Assembly: GCF_901000735.1 (NCBI RefSeq) | Contig: NC_081546.1 | Location: 16,170,728-16,234,727 of the forward strand | Source of the DNA: Corylus avellana | Lineage: Eukaryota > Streptophyta > Magnoliopsida > Fagales > Betulaceae | Reading direction: 5' to 3' | Length of the DNA stretch: 64,000 nt | In this document: in pieces, positions 36,846 to 48,900 of the stretch | Position numbering within the stretch: position 1 is the stretch's first letter | Layout of the letters: every line of letters begins with the position of its first letter | Made by a program: the position numbers and the translations under genes | Notes under the pieces: model-generated | Told to the model about the DNA's origin: nothing | Seen by the model: the letters and a program-made list of their open reading frames with translations, nothing else | Database searches by the model: none

Positions 36846-39827
36846 GTGCTGGCTCACATTCGCACAATCAAATATTTCTGACTGTTACCGCTAGGGTCTT
36901 TTTTACCCTTCAGTAATGAAAATATCTTGTGTAACAGTTGGAGAGTTGAAGGCCATTGGTTAAGTAGTATATAGAATGGGATATTTTTGTGCTAATCTGT
37001 TAATTTTTGTCACTGTTGGTTTATTAGGTGAATTTTCAAAGCTTAGCACTAATTTAGTTTCACTATTTTTGGTATAAAGGTGCAGGGAAGAGATCGATTA
37101 TATGTTAAATATATTGCAGAGCAGCTGGGTTTGGATGGTTCATATGTTCCTCGAACTTACATAGAACAAATTCAGCTGGAGAAGCTTGTTAATGATGTTA
37201 TGGTGTGACTCTTTTGCTTAGCATGCTATACCTTCTCGTGCATAGTCCTGATCTGATCAATTTTCAGGCATTGCCAGATGATTTGAAGACAAAGCTCAGC
37301 ATAGACGATGATTTGGTTTCAAGCCCTAAAGAAGCCCTTTCTCGAGCCTCTGCAGATAGGAGAATGAAGTATCTCAACCGGTACTGTCCATTTCTAGCAA
37401 CAGTTTTATATATCTGCAATCTGAAATGGTATGATACAAAAAAATTGAATAAAAAAAGTATCATGCTTTTAGAAGCTCACATGTTTTCCCCAATATGATT
37501 CTATTTATATAATTTTTCTTTTTCAGTATAGTAGTTAAACTCAAAATGATTTCAAGTTCATGGAAAATGAGGACTGGCGAGTTATCTCACAATATTCTGT
37601 TACATATTGGGCAGAGGTATATCACACTCATACTCAAATCAAAGGGACAAGAACCTATCAAAGCTCACAAAGCTTGCTGTTAACAATCGAAGGTTTGATG
37701 GGAGAACCCCAGAATCACCTGCAGCACTTGCAAACCAAGTGAGTGTATTTCGCCTTTCAAATTTTCCAATGCTAATATTTCGGTCTTTTCCTAAACCACT
37801 TTGTGGGAACCCTCCACTGTCTGGTTGTGGAATCTTGTCATTTTGTTGTTTGGTTAGCAAGAAACTAAAATAGAAGGAAGCAGGGGCAAGTTTGTATTCA
37901 ATTTCCCTATATATAAATGGTTTTTTTTGTTAGTATAAAAGAGTTGCAAGGCATGCTTTCACCGTACACCCACATGATTGGTGAAAATTTATAAGTTTTA
38001 GCCCTCCAAATTGGTTTCTGTTTCTTTCATTGCTCTTTCCTAGTTCTGTTCTTTTTACAGCCGCCATGGCATCTACATGCGGCATTAGTTTTCATCTATC
38101 AATTTGTTTTTGGAGTTCCTTTAGGGAGTTATTACTCAACTCTCGGAACAAATTTCCACACTGAATGAGAGGATGGACGAGTTTACATCTCGTATTGAAG
38201 AGCTGAATTCGAAGATCTCTGTCAGGAGAGTTTCAGCCAGTCAACAAAACTTGCCTTTGCAGGCTGAAGCATGCAATGGCTCTGGGCCCATTTCTCTTTT
38301 TGGGACTGGCTTGGGGAATGGTTCATTGACTACTGGGCCATTACTGCCCCATTCTTCATCTTCTTCCCAATTGGCTAGGGAGTCCCCAGTAATGGAAGAG
38401 GTATGTATACTAATGAATCTCATCTCTGTTGCCGAAAGAAGGAAAGGATCTATGACTGTAGTGTTACATAGTATATATGAAGTTTCTTTTTTTGAGTTTT
38501 TTAGCTGCCTAGTACTAAAATGCGTTAGCTAAGTGGCAAACAAACTTTTCAAAAAAGAAAATAAAAAAAGGCTATCAATAAAAAAAACCAAAGAATACTG
38601 AATATAGCACAATATCTTTAAAGCACGTTGGTGGCTCTTTTAACTGAAAATGTTGTAATTCCTTTTTTTTAGATACATTTTGCTGTTTTATTTTCACGAA
38701 AAATAGAGAAATAAAAAGTTTGTATTGGGTTTAGATGATAAGATGTTTTGGGAGATGAATGTAACGAGGACAGACTTTGCAAAAGCGGTAATGAACATAT
38801 TACTCTCTGAGGGTAAAACTTTAAAACTCACTTTTTTCATGTGGACAATGAAGAACACTTATGATATCAAATTTAAGTTTGCTAATAGTAGGTGAAATAA
38901 CCTTTTGGGTCTCTGAGGGTAAAACTTTAAAACTCACTTTTTTAATGTGGACAATGAATAACACTTATGATATCAAATTTAAGTTTGCTAATAGTAGGTG
39001 AAATAACCTTTTGGGTCAAATTATTATTGACTCTTTTTATTTATATACTTGGAGCATTACTCAGTAAAAGAATGACATGTAAACTATTCTTTTTACTGTG
39101 GAAGAATGGATATGAATGCAGATGACATTGATTTGTTTATTTATTTTTACTAATAGAAGAAGGTGAAGCACCCTTTTGGGATGAAATCTTTATTTGTGCC
39201 TCTTCATTTGCATACAAACAAAAAGCATAAGATTATAATAGCATTTGCATGACAACTTTAGCAGTCCGGTGTTGTTAAGCTAGCGCACATTTGAGGTAGT
39301 TTTTTGTGCTCCACTCGTGGAAGAAAATTGATAGAGAACAATAGCCAACATCCAATAAGGACTTGTGTTAACTTACCACCCATTGTTTGTTAGAGGAATT
39401 GATTCATGATGAAGAGTGGCTTTAACAATCTAGGAAATTGCTCGTCTCTATAAATTTTTCTTTATCTTCCTTTCTGCTTAAAATATATCTAAACTGACTT
39501 AGATTTCCTTGCCATCTGATCAAATACCAAATAAAGATGACTGTCCAGAATAGTTTAAACTTTCTGTTGAACGATTGTTCTGATTATTTGTCGGTGTTTG
39601 GTAAACAGATACTTGTTATTGCCCGGGGACAACGTCAAATCATGCACCAATTAGACAATCTAAGCAATCTTTTGCATGAGTACTGGGGAGAAAGGTCACG
39701 TCATGGAAGAAGAGATGAGACAAACAGATTCATGGGTGTTGATTCTATGGGCATCCCTCTTATTCTAACTTTGGCAATTGCTGGTTTGGGTGTCTTCTTG
39801 TTCAAGGGTTTTACATCCCACAAATAG
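29039..39827 (+). CDS. TTM1/2: Triphosphate tunnel metalloenzyme, TTM1/TTM2-type inorganic pyrophosphatase
   Basis: Eleven exons join in frame to 663 residues: 29039-29381, 33726-33840, 34083-34278, 34376-34489, 34605-34778, 36288-36482, 37080-37202, 37268-37380, 37615-37738, 38125-38400 and 39609-39827. Residues about 50-250 are a uridine-kinase-like P-loop domain with Walker A GPSGAGKT (74-81), [19 protein letters not shown] and [11 protein letters not shown]. The CYTH/TTM domain follows (about 253-400: [49 protein letters not shown]). A coiled coil ([16 protein letters not shown] on, from about 501) and a C-terminal membrane anchor ([17 protein letters not shown], about 640-656) complete it. 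Arabidopsis TTM1 and TTM2 have this architecture, release phosphate from pyrophosphate, and act in senescence and immunity respectively; TTM1 is at the mitochondrial outer membrane. All splice sites are GT..AG. Intact; TTM1 versus TTM2 cannot be decided by eye. Confidence 0.95.
30574..33298 (-). mobile_element. 5'-truncated LINE with 13-bp TSD in TTM intron 1
   Basis: LINE body 30587-33285 flanked by ACTGAGTTGTTTT (30574-30586 and 33286-33298). Minus strand, antisense to TTM. It begins just upstream of RT and runs to the family 3' UTR and tail. It makes up most of the 4.3-kb first TTM intron. Confidence 0.92.
30667..33240 (-). pseudogene. LINE ORF2 fragment: RT and zf-RVT
   Basis: Minus-strand order: [20 protein letters not shown] (about 33000), [20 protein letters not shown] (about 32820), [20 protein letters not shown] (about 32600), [20 protein letters not shown] (about 32430), catalytic [10 protein letters not shown] (about 32295), [13 protein letters not shown] and RDFLWGG (about 31850), [20 protein letters not shown] (about 31590), zf-[23 protein letters not shown] (31120) and [20 protein letters not shown] (about 31030). 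A 45-bp in-frame tandem duplication (32056-32100 and 32101-32145) repeats [16 protein letters not shown] few stops (near 32330, 32540 and 32738) and frameshifts break it. Endonuclease missing. Confidence 0.88.
35495..35577 (+). mobile_element. Short LINE 3' tail in TTM intron 5
   Basis: GGGGTGCCTTACGCTTTTAA then GATTACTT and an A-run (about 35565-35577) match the 3' UTR of the LINE family in this window. Strongly 5'-truncated; no TSD assigned. Confidence 0.5.
36797..36845. repeat. Compound (CT)n(CA)n microsatellite in TTM intron 6
   Basis: About 12 CT units followed directly by about 12 CA units. A likely polymorphic marker. Confidence 0.9.
38805..39016. repeat. Tandem duplication, 106-bp unit, in TTM intron 10
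   Basis: Copy 1 is 38805-38910 and copy 2 is 38911-39016, both starting CTCTGAGGGTAAAACTTTAA and ending CCTTTTGGGT; only a couple of differences are seen by eye, so the duplication is recent. Confidence 0.9.
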
Positions 39828-40330
39828 TATTTCTTGCCAAGGTGAATAAATATTTCATGAGATTCGATCATTGACAGACAGCTCCATGGTTCGAGAGGCT
39901 TATTCTAAGGTGGTCTTGTAAGTACTAAAAATGTTGAAAATCTTCAAGTCTTTTAAATAAGGGTTTCTGTTAATCTTTAAAGTTGTATACATACGCAGAT
40001 ACGCTGGCTGCTGATTGTTCTATGCATACACACTACTGCAAGTGTTGTAAATATGGTGGTATCTTCTCTAGTATGTCTAACATGACTGAATTATGTTCCA
40101 TTGAAATTGCGTATGAACAAAACATAATAGGCAAACCAGAAAAGCAAAAGAAAAAGAAAAAAGAGGTATGATAAAATGACACATCCGCTGCAACCTGCTT
40201 TTATAATCTCTGCTTTGCAGGGTTGGGTCCGAAGGGTCCCACCTTGGAGAGGTTTCCCGACATAAAAAAAAAAAAAAATAATAAATAAATAAATAATAAT
40301 AATCATCTCTGCCTTTAGCTAACCTCTTCC
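39828..40330 (+). other. TTM 3' UTR and downstream DNA
   Basis: AATAAA at 39845-39850 (in GGTGAATAAATATTTC) is a candidate polyadenylation signal close to the stop; other A-rich sites follow. An AAATAAATAATAATAATAAT-type simple repeat lies at 40262-40303. No other gene is seen. Confidence 0.4.
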
Positions 40331-40423
40331 TCCGGATCTAATTCTCCCTTGATAGGCTTCGTTTGCACCAAAACACAACATGTCGATCTCTTAGTGGCCC
40401 CGGCATTTGCAAGGTCTTGTAAA

Positions 40424-40459
<36 letters not shown>

Positions 40460-41711
40460 CCGAAACATCTCTTAGAAGTGCCTTAAAATTATGACATGTG
40501 GCATTTTAAAATGCTGACAAGTGCCACTTTCATATAATATATAAATTATTCAATAAATCAAGTATTATTAATATCCTAATCAAATAAGAAAACAAATAAT
40601 ATAAATCAAATTAAGTATTAATATGTTTAGTCACTTTAATATGTATATTAATATGTTTAGGTTTTCATAAAAATGACATGTGTCCGCTAAATGTGAGAAG
40701 TACATGCTTTTATTAATTGTAAGGACAAAGTTTAAAGAAATTTTATTCAAAAAGCATGTGTTTTTCAGCATCTCACATGCTATTTAAAAAACATGTGCTT
40801 TTCGCAAGAAAAATGACATATCATTTTTATAGAATAGGTTAGATGAAAACTATGTCCTTTCATTTTAAATGCGCCAAACTACTTTTAAACAAGTCTTGAG
40901 ATCTTAACATGGTCCCTAATAGAGTCTTAACCAATAATAATACATCCATGCTAAAGAAACCACGTCTAATATTATTATAACGCTAAACTATCATTAAACT
41001 AAGATTAAGGCTTACAACATGAGTACAAGCTTAAAACCTACAAGTTAAGCTACGAAAAACTATAATAACTCGGTCCTAATCTTTGTTAAGAGACGTTGTA
41101 TTTTAGACTCTAGAGTTAGTTGAAAATCAAGTTGGGAAGGTTGAGGGAGTTTTTGGGGCTCGAAAGGACTGCCAAGTTAGTTTTTGACCTAGATGATTGA
41201 TCATCCACAAGAGAGTATTGATCTTTAGCCCCTCAAGGCTAGAAACCTTAAGGATCAATCATCCAATTTTTAGGATCGAGCCTCCTATGTCAAAATGCGA
41301 TTTTAGAATTTATTTATTTATTTTTTTTAAGCCCTAGTGTAACTCCCCCAAAATTTGAATTGATTATTCGATCATTCTTGACAAAATGCGATTTTAGGAA
41401 TTTTTTTTAAGCCCTAGTGTAACTCCCCCAAAATTCGAATTGATTATTTGATCATTCTTGACAGGGTTACTAATAATACCTTTTGTGACAGATAAAGAAT
41501 TTATTAGGATGATTAAGAATACTTTCGTATAAATATTGGTCTTAAGTTAAATGAGATATACTTTGACAATATATTTGACATCTAATTTTATATTTCCAAT
41601 TTGAACTAAGAAGTATACAGTTTGAACCAGAATCATGGAGAAATGTTAATCAAGTGAAAGAATTTGTAGATTTAAGTTAGTTTCAAGTGAGTACCAATTA
41701 AGTTCTAAATA
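40331..41711. other. Intergenic AT-rich DNA, two simple repeats
   Basis: Holds an (AT)n run at 40426-40457 and a 90-bp tandem duplication at 41292-41462. The latter is two copies of AAAATGCGATTTTAG, GCCCTAGTGTAACTCCCCCA and TTGATTATTCGATCATTC, copy 2 lacking a few bases. No coding region recognised. Confidence 0.6.
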
Positions 41712-41920
41712 GGGGAAAATCTACTTTACCCTCTGAAGTTTCAAAAGTTTTTCAATTGGAACCCCAAAGTTTTAAAATTTGCAATGCACCTCCCTAAAGT
41801 TACAAAATTTGTCAATTTAAACCTTCTGTTAGTATCTGCCGTCAAAGTGGATGGAAAACGTCTCACGTGCATATCACGTGATCTTTTTTAGCTTGCTCTT
41901 CCAAGTTTGCCCTCAATATT
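41712..41920 (+). repeat. MULE left terminal inverted repeat
   Basis: Starts GGGGAAAATCTAC. The stretch CCTAAAGTTACAAAATTTGT, AACCTTCTGTTAGTATCTG and GTCAAAGTGGATGGAAAACG recurs as reverse complement at the right end with about 90% identity by eye. The outer 50 bases match less well. Confidence 0.88.
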
Positions 41921-41999
41921 GATATCAAAATTACAAGATTGCCCTCAGTGAACATAAAGGCTTTTTTTTTTTTTTTTTTTATAGTAGCTAAGTGGACCC

Positions 42000-42200
42000 A
42001 TTTTGCACCCTACCTTATCTTCTTAACTCCAACACACGCACACACCCACGACAGCAAGGAAAAGGGAAACAAGTCGTGCTCCCCAGCTGAAGACGACGCT
42101 CAAGTGCAGAACCGAAATCCTCCCAGCCGAAGACGACAGCAACCAAATCGTGGAGCAACCTTAGACATAATCATCTTCCACATACACACGAAACCAGTTG
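42000..42200 (+). promoter_or_regulatory. Probable 5' UTR exon of the GRF gene
   Basis: Subterminal sequence with GCTGAAGACGAC motifs, also present (GCTGAAGACGAC on the minus strand near 53510) at the other end of the MULE. It ends at a donor CAGTTG|GTATGCCC (42200/42201). The intron would run to TCATGTAG at 43300, one base before the ATG. Inferred from splice signals and from the mirror arrangement on the right side. Confidence 0.5.
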
Positions 42201-43301
42201 GTATGCCCCAAAATTTCAAAATATAAGACCATCTATTATTTTAGGGTTTTACGTAAAATTGGGGGTTTTGTGGGAATCTTGTTTAGGGTTCTTGTAAATT
42301 GGGTTTAGGGGAATATTATATGTCTGCCTATCATATTTCCAGCTGCACATCCAAATGCAACATAATAGTCTTCAATGTCTGCTTTTTGTCATTGTAATTC
42401 GAAAGTAGTCTAATAAATATTTGTTGTTATATATTTTTCTTGTGTTTTAATTGTTAATATTGCTATATTCCCTAACGGGTTTGCGTTAATTAATCAACTG
42501 AGTTTGATAGAAAAGCATTTGAAAGTAACCTATCATTTTTTTTTTAGGGGGGGGGGGAGCTTTTCGGCCATTTCATGTGAAAAATGGGTTGGAGGGTACA
42601 TGTTGGGTAAAAAAGGGGGGAGAGAAGACTGTCTTGAAGAGAGACTCTGATGACATAGACATGTATGTGAAGACAATGGACACCAAGACCCTACTAAGCT
42701 TCATTGTTCCTTGGAATAGCTTTGGGCTAACTTTGGGTTACACTCACTTTTTCATTTAGGCATTCTAAGTGTGTGCGTTGTTTGTGCTTTTTGTGAAGGA
42801 AACTCTCTTTTTTCTGGTCCATTAGAAGAAATATATGTTTCCACAACATACCAATTTTCATATGGGATTTGCATGTACTAAAAAAAACAAAAGAAAGAAC
42901 TAAACTTGAAGTGAAAATAGGGATTATATTTTTCTTGGAGGTTATTGCTGATAGTATTTTTTCGATTTACATTATAGTTTGCAGATTCATTTTATTTAAG
43001 TGTATGTCTTAGGTTTTAGAACTGTAATAGTGTAATTTGTAGAAGAATATTTTCCGTGTTAAAAAAATAAAAATAAATTGTATTAATCAAGTAGTAAAAC
43101 GTAGCTTGGTTTATGCTTGCAAGTAAACAGTTAATCTAAGTACCAATATTATATATTAAACAGATTGGTTCATAATAGATTTGTTGCTTGCATGCATTAT
43201 TACCCCTTGAGTTTGAGCATATGCATGCATTATGGTTGCTTTCAAATGTGATCGACAATAATGTGCAAGTAAACTAATTATGTATTAGTATATCATGTAG
43301 G

Positions 43302-43957
43302 ATGGATACCTCAAATGAAAGTACAAGTTTCTTTGGTTCATTTTAAAGCAGTGCTTCATCTGCATTGCAGCGCCTTTGCTTCTGCAAGCGGCCCACAGTT
43401 GTCAAAACCACCAATACTGAGAAAAACTTTGGAAAGAAGTTTGTGAGTTGCGAAAATTGGAAGGCAAGTACTTGATATTTTATGTAATCATGGTATGAAC
43501 ATAAAATGTGCTCTTATTTAATAATCTCTTAGTGGTTGGTGATTGGTAGGTGTAATGTGTTTTGCAGATTAACCAAGACTGTGGTTTCTTTGAGTGGCTT
43601 GATCCAAAGATGTGCTCCTTTGGTAGGAAGGTGGTTCATCGTTTGCATAAAAGGCATGAATATTTGGAGGCTCAAGCCAAACAATGTGAAACATTGGTTG
43701 AAGTTGAAGTTGGGAATGTGAGAGCAGAAAATGAGAAAAAAATTGCGCAGCTCAAGGCAGAAACGGAGAGTGAGATATCTCAGTATCGTAAACAAGTAAA
43801 GATTGGAGAGATAAAGATGCATGCAATGAAGAAGAATTACCAGACAATAATTGTTTGTTCATGGAGCTTAATAATCTTGGCACTATTCATGTTCTTCTTT
43901 GGATACACTTCCAACGGTCACCATGTATGCAAAGTAGGCCGTGTGATGTTGTCTTGA
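43302..43957 (+). CDS. GRF-type zinc-finger, coiled-coil, transmembrane protein carried by the MULE
   Basis: Two exons, 43302-43463 and 43568-43957, would give about 183 residues. Exon 1 ends with CFCKRPTVVKTTNTEKNFGK followed by KFVSC, and exon 2 opens INQDCGFFEWLD: together the GRF zinc finger (CxC..., small-polar-N-x-G-R/K-x-F, C, C-x-F-F-x-W). Next come CSFGRKVVHRLHKRHEYLEA, a Lys/Glu-rich coiled coil (about 43660-43810) and a C-terminal membrane segment (TIIVCSWSLIILALFMFFFG). The architecture resembles the plant family of uncharacterized proteins typified by At4g04775. Oddities: codon 15 is TAA (43344-43346), and the intron has a GC donor (AAG|GCAAGT). Translation could only start downstream of the TAA, so this may be a pseudogene. 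Function unknown; GRF fingers in other proteins bind nucleic acid. Confidence 0.7.
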
Positions 43958-44539
43958 GGTTGGCTGTCATGGTGGGGCTGCTGGATCTTGCTGTGGTTTT
44001 TTGTTGTGGTTTTTTGATATGTTCGTAACTAATGCATAGTATGATATAAGTTGTTATTCATGTTGTCATTATGTAGTCCCATGTGAGATTTATTTGAAGA
44101 CAATAGCCCGATGTGGGATTTATTTTTGTATTGATGACATGGGTTAATTCAAGTCATTCACTTTTGTATAGCCTTATTAGCTTTTTGGATGGACTCATGA
44201 ACTTCCTAAAAGCAATATATGGAACCTTTCCGCATGCTTACGAGACCAATAGTATGGTTTAACCTTGTTAATTTAAGGAAAAAAAACTTACAATTTCCTT
44301 CTTTGAGTTATCATGTTTGGACTTTATATTGTGCAAAGACCGTGCTTTGTATTATTGTGTTTAAAACGTTCCAAGTGCATAGTACCTAGTATCATTAATA
44401 ATAGTGTATGGAAAACCTGTATAATTGTACCAAAACTGACAAAGCCGTAAATTTCATGCCTATTTACCTTACACGCACACTACAAATGTTACCTGAAATG
44501 AATATTTACATAACCACCAAACACAGCAAAACACACTAA

Positions 44540-45310
44540 TAATGGCACGAGTATTGCAACCTAATTTGCATACCACCAAACATACCAAAACTACAAAGTA
44601 TATAACCTATCATTTTACAAACCATCCAAAATTTCAAAACCACAAAGTTTCACCTATAATTTTACACACCATCAAACATACCAAAACAACAAATTTACAT
44701 GTCATTGTACACAAGGGTCGTACATACCAAACATAACCTATCATTTTGCCCACTGCCAAACATTCCAAACGTACAAAGTATATAACCTGTCATTTACACA
44801 CCACCAAACCAACCAATTTACATTTCATTCTACAAAACCAAACATTCCAAACGTACGAAGTATATAACCTGTCATTTACACACCTACAAAAAAAATCAAA
44901 CCAACCAATTTACATTTCATTCTACAAAACCAAACATTCCAAACCTACAATCTATATAACTTGTCATTTACACACCACCAAACATACCAAACCTTCCAAG
45001 TTTACATGTCATTCTACTAAACCAAACATTCCAAACCTACAAACGATATAACCTGTCATTTACACACCATCAAATATACCAAACCTTCCAAGTTTATATG
45101 TCATTCTACAAAATCAAACATTTCAAAAGTACAAAGTTTCAACTATCATTTTACACACAAACTATATAACCTATCATTTTACACACCACCCAACATTCCA
45201 AAACTACAAAGTTTCACCTATCATTTTACACACCACCAAACTTACGAAACCAACAAATTTACATGCCATTTTACATAACACCTAACATACGAAAACTACC
45301 ATTTTGAGTA
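44540..45310. repeat. Degenerate tandem-repeat array between the two MULE genes
   Basis: Words such as ACACACCACCAAACATACC, ATATAACCTGTCATTTACAC, TTTACATTTCATTCTACAAA and CCAAACATTCCAAAC recur about every 45-100 bp for 770 bp. Open frames in it are only a by-product of the repeat. It occupies the position of the repetitive intergenic region in maize MuDR. Confidence 0.8.
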
Positions 45311-47117
45311 TTTTCAAGTCATTCACATCGCAGACTATGACTTCCAATCTGGATTTGGTCTTTTCTTCTTAGCCTCCATAATTTCTATTCCTTTTTGGAC
45401 TGTTGTAACAATGCGTTTGCCTTTTCCTTTGTCTAGTGATGAAGAAGCAGTTCCACCACCCCTGACTGTCCCACCCCTAAGTGTACCACCCCTAACTGCC
45501 CCACCCCTGGTGCCAATTGCTACAGTTGCACCACCCCTAGTCAGTGGACCTTTTCTTGCAGGTCTTGATGTGTATTGGCCCAGTGTTTTTTATGGGAACA
45601 CTATGGCAAATACCAGCTATCCGATCCAAACGGTGAGTCCTTGTTGCAGGCCCTCCCATTGACATTGTAGGAATTATTAGATCATTTGTTAATTCTCTGA
45701 TTGACACACCCCATGCTGGAGGTACGATAATGCCTGCACCAAATCCTGCTTCATGCTCTGCAAATGTAGGTGGAGGTGATACTTTTCCTTTATCATTATC
45801 AGAAGTGGTAAGTGATACCCTTGCTTCGTCAGCAACCCCAGTAGGCGGTAATTATCTTCTTTCATAACCAAATCCAGGGGGCGGTGTGTGGTCTCGCTCA
45901 TCAACAAGTTGTGGGATGTTGATTACCTTCCTCTTGGAATGTGCACCACCAACACTTGTAGCCGCTTTCCTGTTGGATATGCCCTTCTTCTTTATATGCT
46001 AAAAAAGAAGAAGCAAAAACAAAAGAAGCAAAACATTCCGAAAGTTAGTTTAACCGGCACAAACTATGAGGGTACAAAAAACAAACATAAAACAAGGGTA
46101 TAGTAAACCATAACCTTAAAAACTGTAGATTTTTGTTGTGGACCACATAGTCCACCACCATTTGTCGGCTGACCCCTCTGAATAACAAATAGTGGAAAGG
46201 AAAAATATTAATAATTGCATTTGTTGAAAAGTGGAGTATTGTAATACCAATCATTGAAACCCGGTGTACTGAATGGAGAACAATCTTATAAATTGTTCTC
46301 CTAACCTTAAAGGAGGCCCCATACCAAGAGAAAATATGCAATAGATGTAAGTCACTCCCAATAAGATGATATTTTAGTACTCAATGTTAGAATTTCCTAC
46401 AATAATACCATAGCATTGAAAGTAGTACTTTCTCCCCAACCTTTTGTTTGCCTTTGGTCACTTTAGGTGTCCTTGAACCAACCCTTTGTGACTGCACACA
46501 TAACACCTGATAACAACAAATAAGTGTCACAATATTATCATGTATAAAAGCACACACACTATAAATATTATTAAGCATCTCATTATTAAACATAATAGTT
46601 ATGTAAACAAATAAACTTACAGATGTTGTACTATCCTGCTGTTGGATGTTTCACTTCTATTCGTTGGACATGACCTTTTATTGTGACCAACGCCATTACA
46701 CTTCCCACATTTCATTCTAGCTCCAAATTTTCTCATCCGGTCTGGATTTTTGGGGTCTTTACTCTTATCCAGACCCCTTTTCCTTTGCTTCTTTGGCCTA
46801 CCAGGAGCAACTCGGCCTATCGGAGGCTCCAATTTATCATGACTCGTTTTGATCCACTGTTCCTCACTAGGCATTGGATATATAATTGGAGCATATGCTT
46901 TCTTGTACACTGCTATAGTAAAGCATTCATCAACATAATCCTCTGGATCCCCACAATCATAAAGTATAGCGGCCACTGCATGGGGACATGGAATTCCAGT
47001 AAGTTCCCACTGCCTGCAACCACACCTCATTCTACTGAGGTCTACGACAAATTGTCTATTATCCAAACAAGTAACTTCAAACATTGAATCACCAGCATAC
47101 TGCGCAATGCAATTCAC

Positions 47118-48900
47118 TGCTTCCAACCCAATTGCTTCCAACTTTGTAGCAATCCTAGGGCATAACTTCCCAATCAATTTCTCTATCCCTTCCCTCTTAG
47201 CTTGATATCTTCTCATCAGCTTCTTCCCTATCATCTCCAACATCGTCAATATGGGCTTGTCACGAGCCTTTAAAATGTATGAGTTGAAACACTCATAGAT
47301 GTTGTTCACTAGTAGGTCGCATTTTGAGTAGTCACTAAACCATGCCCTACACCACCCGCTAGGGTCAACATTACTCAAATACTCATAGGCGTTTGTGTTC
47401 ATTTTCTTCAACTCTTCCATATGATCATTGAAAGCATATTCTGTGTATGAAGACGCTGCAGCCCATAATTGTTCCTTCAATGCCAACCCTCGATGCCCCC
47501 CAAATGTCTCTAAAGTTGGCATATAGATGCCTAACACATATCCTATGATCAGCCATTGGCACAACAACCTCAAAAGCAGGCATAAGACCTTGCAAAAAAA
47601 AAAAAAAATTATAAAATGTTACATTTTCTCGAGTCAAACAAAATGCATGAATATTTTATAAAGTGTGACTAAAATGTTACCTTCTGCCGATCTGAAATGA
47701 ATGTAGGCCTAGCATGCCTAGCATAGGTACCAGGATCAGAAATGAGTGTTTCAAGGAACCAAATCCAACTGTCTTTCGTCTCAGCTTCGACAACCGCGAA
47801 AGCAATTGGATACATGTTGTTCTCATCTCTTCCAACTGCAGACAGGAGTTGGCCCTTGAATGGTCCTTTTAGGAAGCACCCATCTACCCCTATGAAAGGC
47901 CGGCAACCCTCTAGAAAGCCCTACATCATGGCTGCCAGAAAAACATACAATCTTCTAAATCTTGGAGGCAAGTTTGGGTTTGGTCCGTCTACTTTCATCA
48001 GAACACAGCTTCCACTGTTAGTATGCCTCAATGTTTCACAATAGTCCCACAACCTCCGATATTGGCCCTCAAGATTCCCATATAACTTTTGCTTGGCCTT
48101 CCTCCTAGCTCTGTACATCATAGTTGGATTGACATCCACACGCCATTTGTCTTTCACTTCATGTTGGATTACTTCCAAAGGCATGTTGGGCTGAACCCTA
48201 AACTTGTCAATTAGCTTGTTCGCAATCCAAGTGGAGTTGACTATTGTATTTCTGTATTTCCGACCACAACTGTGCTTAGAGTGTAAAGATCTCACCTGAA
48301 ATGATTCTTCCTCAGGCATCTTCCTTGCATACACTCAATACTTACATTTGGCTTCTCTACATAACGCTACACGCCTCATTGTTTCATTTTTTTAAAAATC
48401 TGACATCCTTCCCCCTCTTTAGGTTATACACCCTAACAGCTTCCCTAAACATCTTAATATTTAGGAATTTCATCTGAAGCCGAATGGCTGGATCCCCTAG
48501 ATTCACAGCATGAAAATCTAATGTGGGTGCAGATACGGCTTCACCATCTTCATCACTAAGGACTGGTGACACAAGAATATCACTCCTACCCATGTCGGAG
48601 TTGTCAACATCATCATCATCATCATCATCGTCATCAAATGATTTCTTAAATTTACCCCTACTATTATTCCCTTCATCTTGCTCATCAACAGCAGCCTCTC
48701 CCTCATCATTCTCATGATGATCACTTCCATTTTCATCACCCTCTTCTACACCTCTTTCATCCCTATCTTGTTCCACATCCTCACACTCTGCTACATTGGA
48801 CGTATTGGGTTGTGTTTTTGATGGTCCAGCCCCATCATCAATCCCATCAACATCTATATCAAATAGATCTTCATCATCACTAAGCTTTTCACGCCACCAA
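47118..48900. repeat. Near-identical block, copy A (left of gap)
   Basis: 1783 bp, matching 49001-50786 with only about four substitutions plus a shorter A-run (47594-47608 against 49476-49493). It ends exactly at the N-gap. A TAG at 47931-47933 is private to this copy (AAG in copy B). Confidence 0.95.

Noticed and set aside
44542..45051. Two open frames rich in His/Lys/Thr
   Set aside because: Translation of the tandem repeat array; no domain and no start context.
45411..45662. Plus-strand Pro-rich open frame (PPLTVPPLSVPPLTAPP)
   Set aside because: It is the shadow of the Arg/Gly-rich C-terminal tail of the minus-strand transposase (RGGAVRGGTLRGGTVRGG).
48523..48717. Plus-strand Ser-rich frame (also at 50409-50603)
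   Set aside because: Complement of the acidic poly-Asp region of the transposase; simple-sequence artefact.
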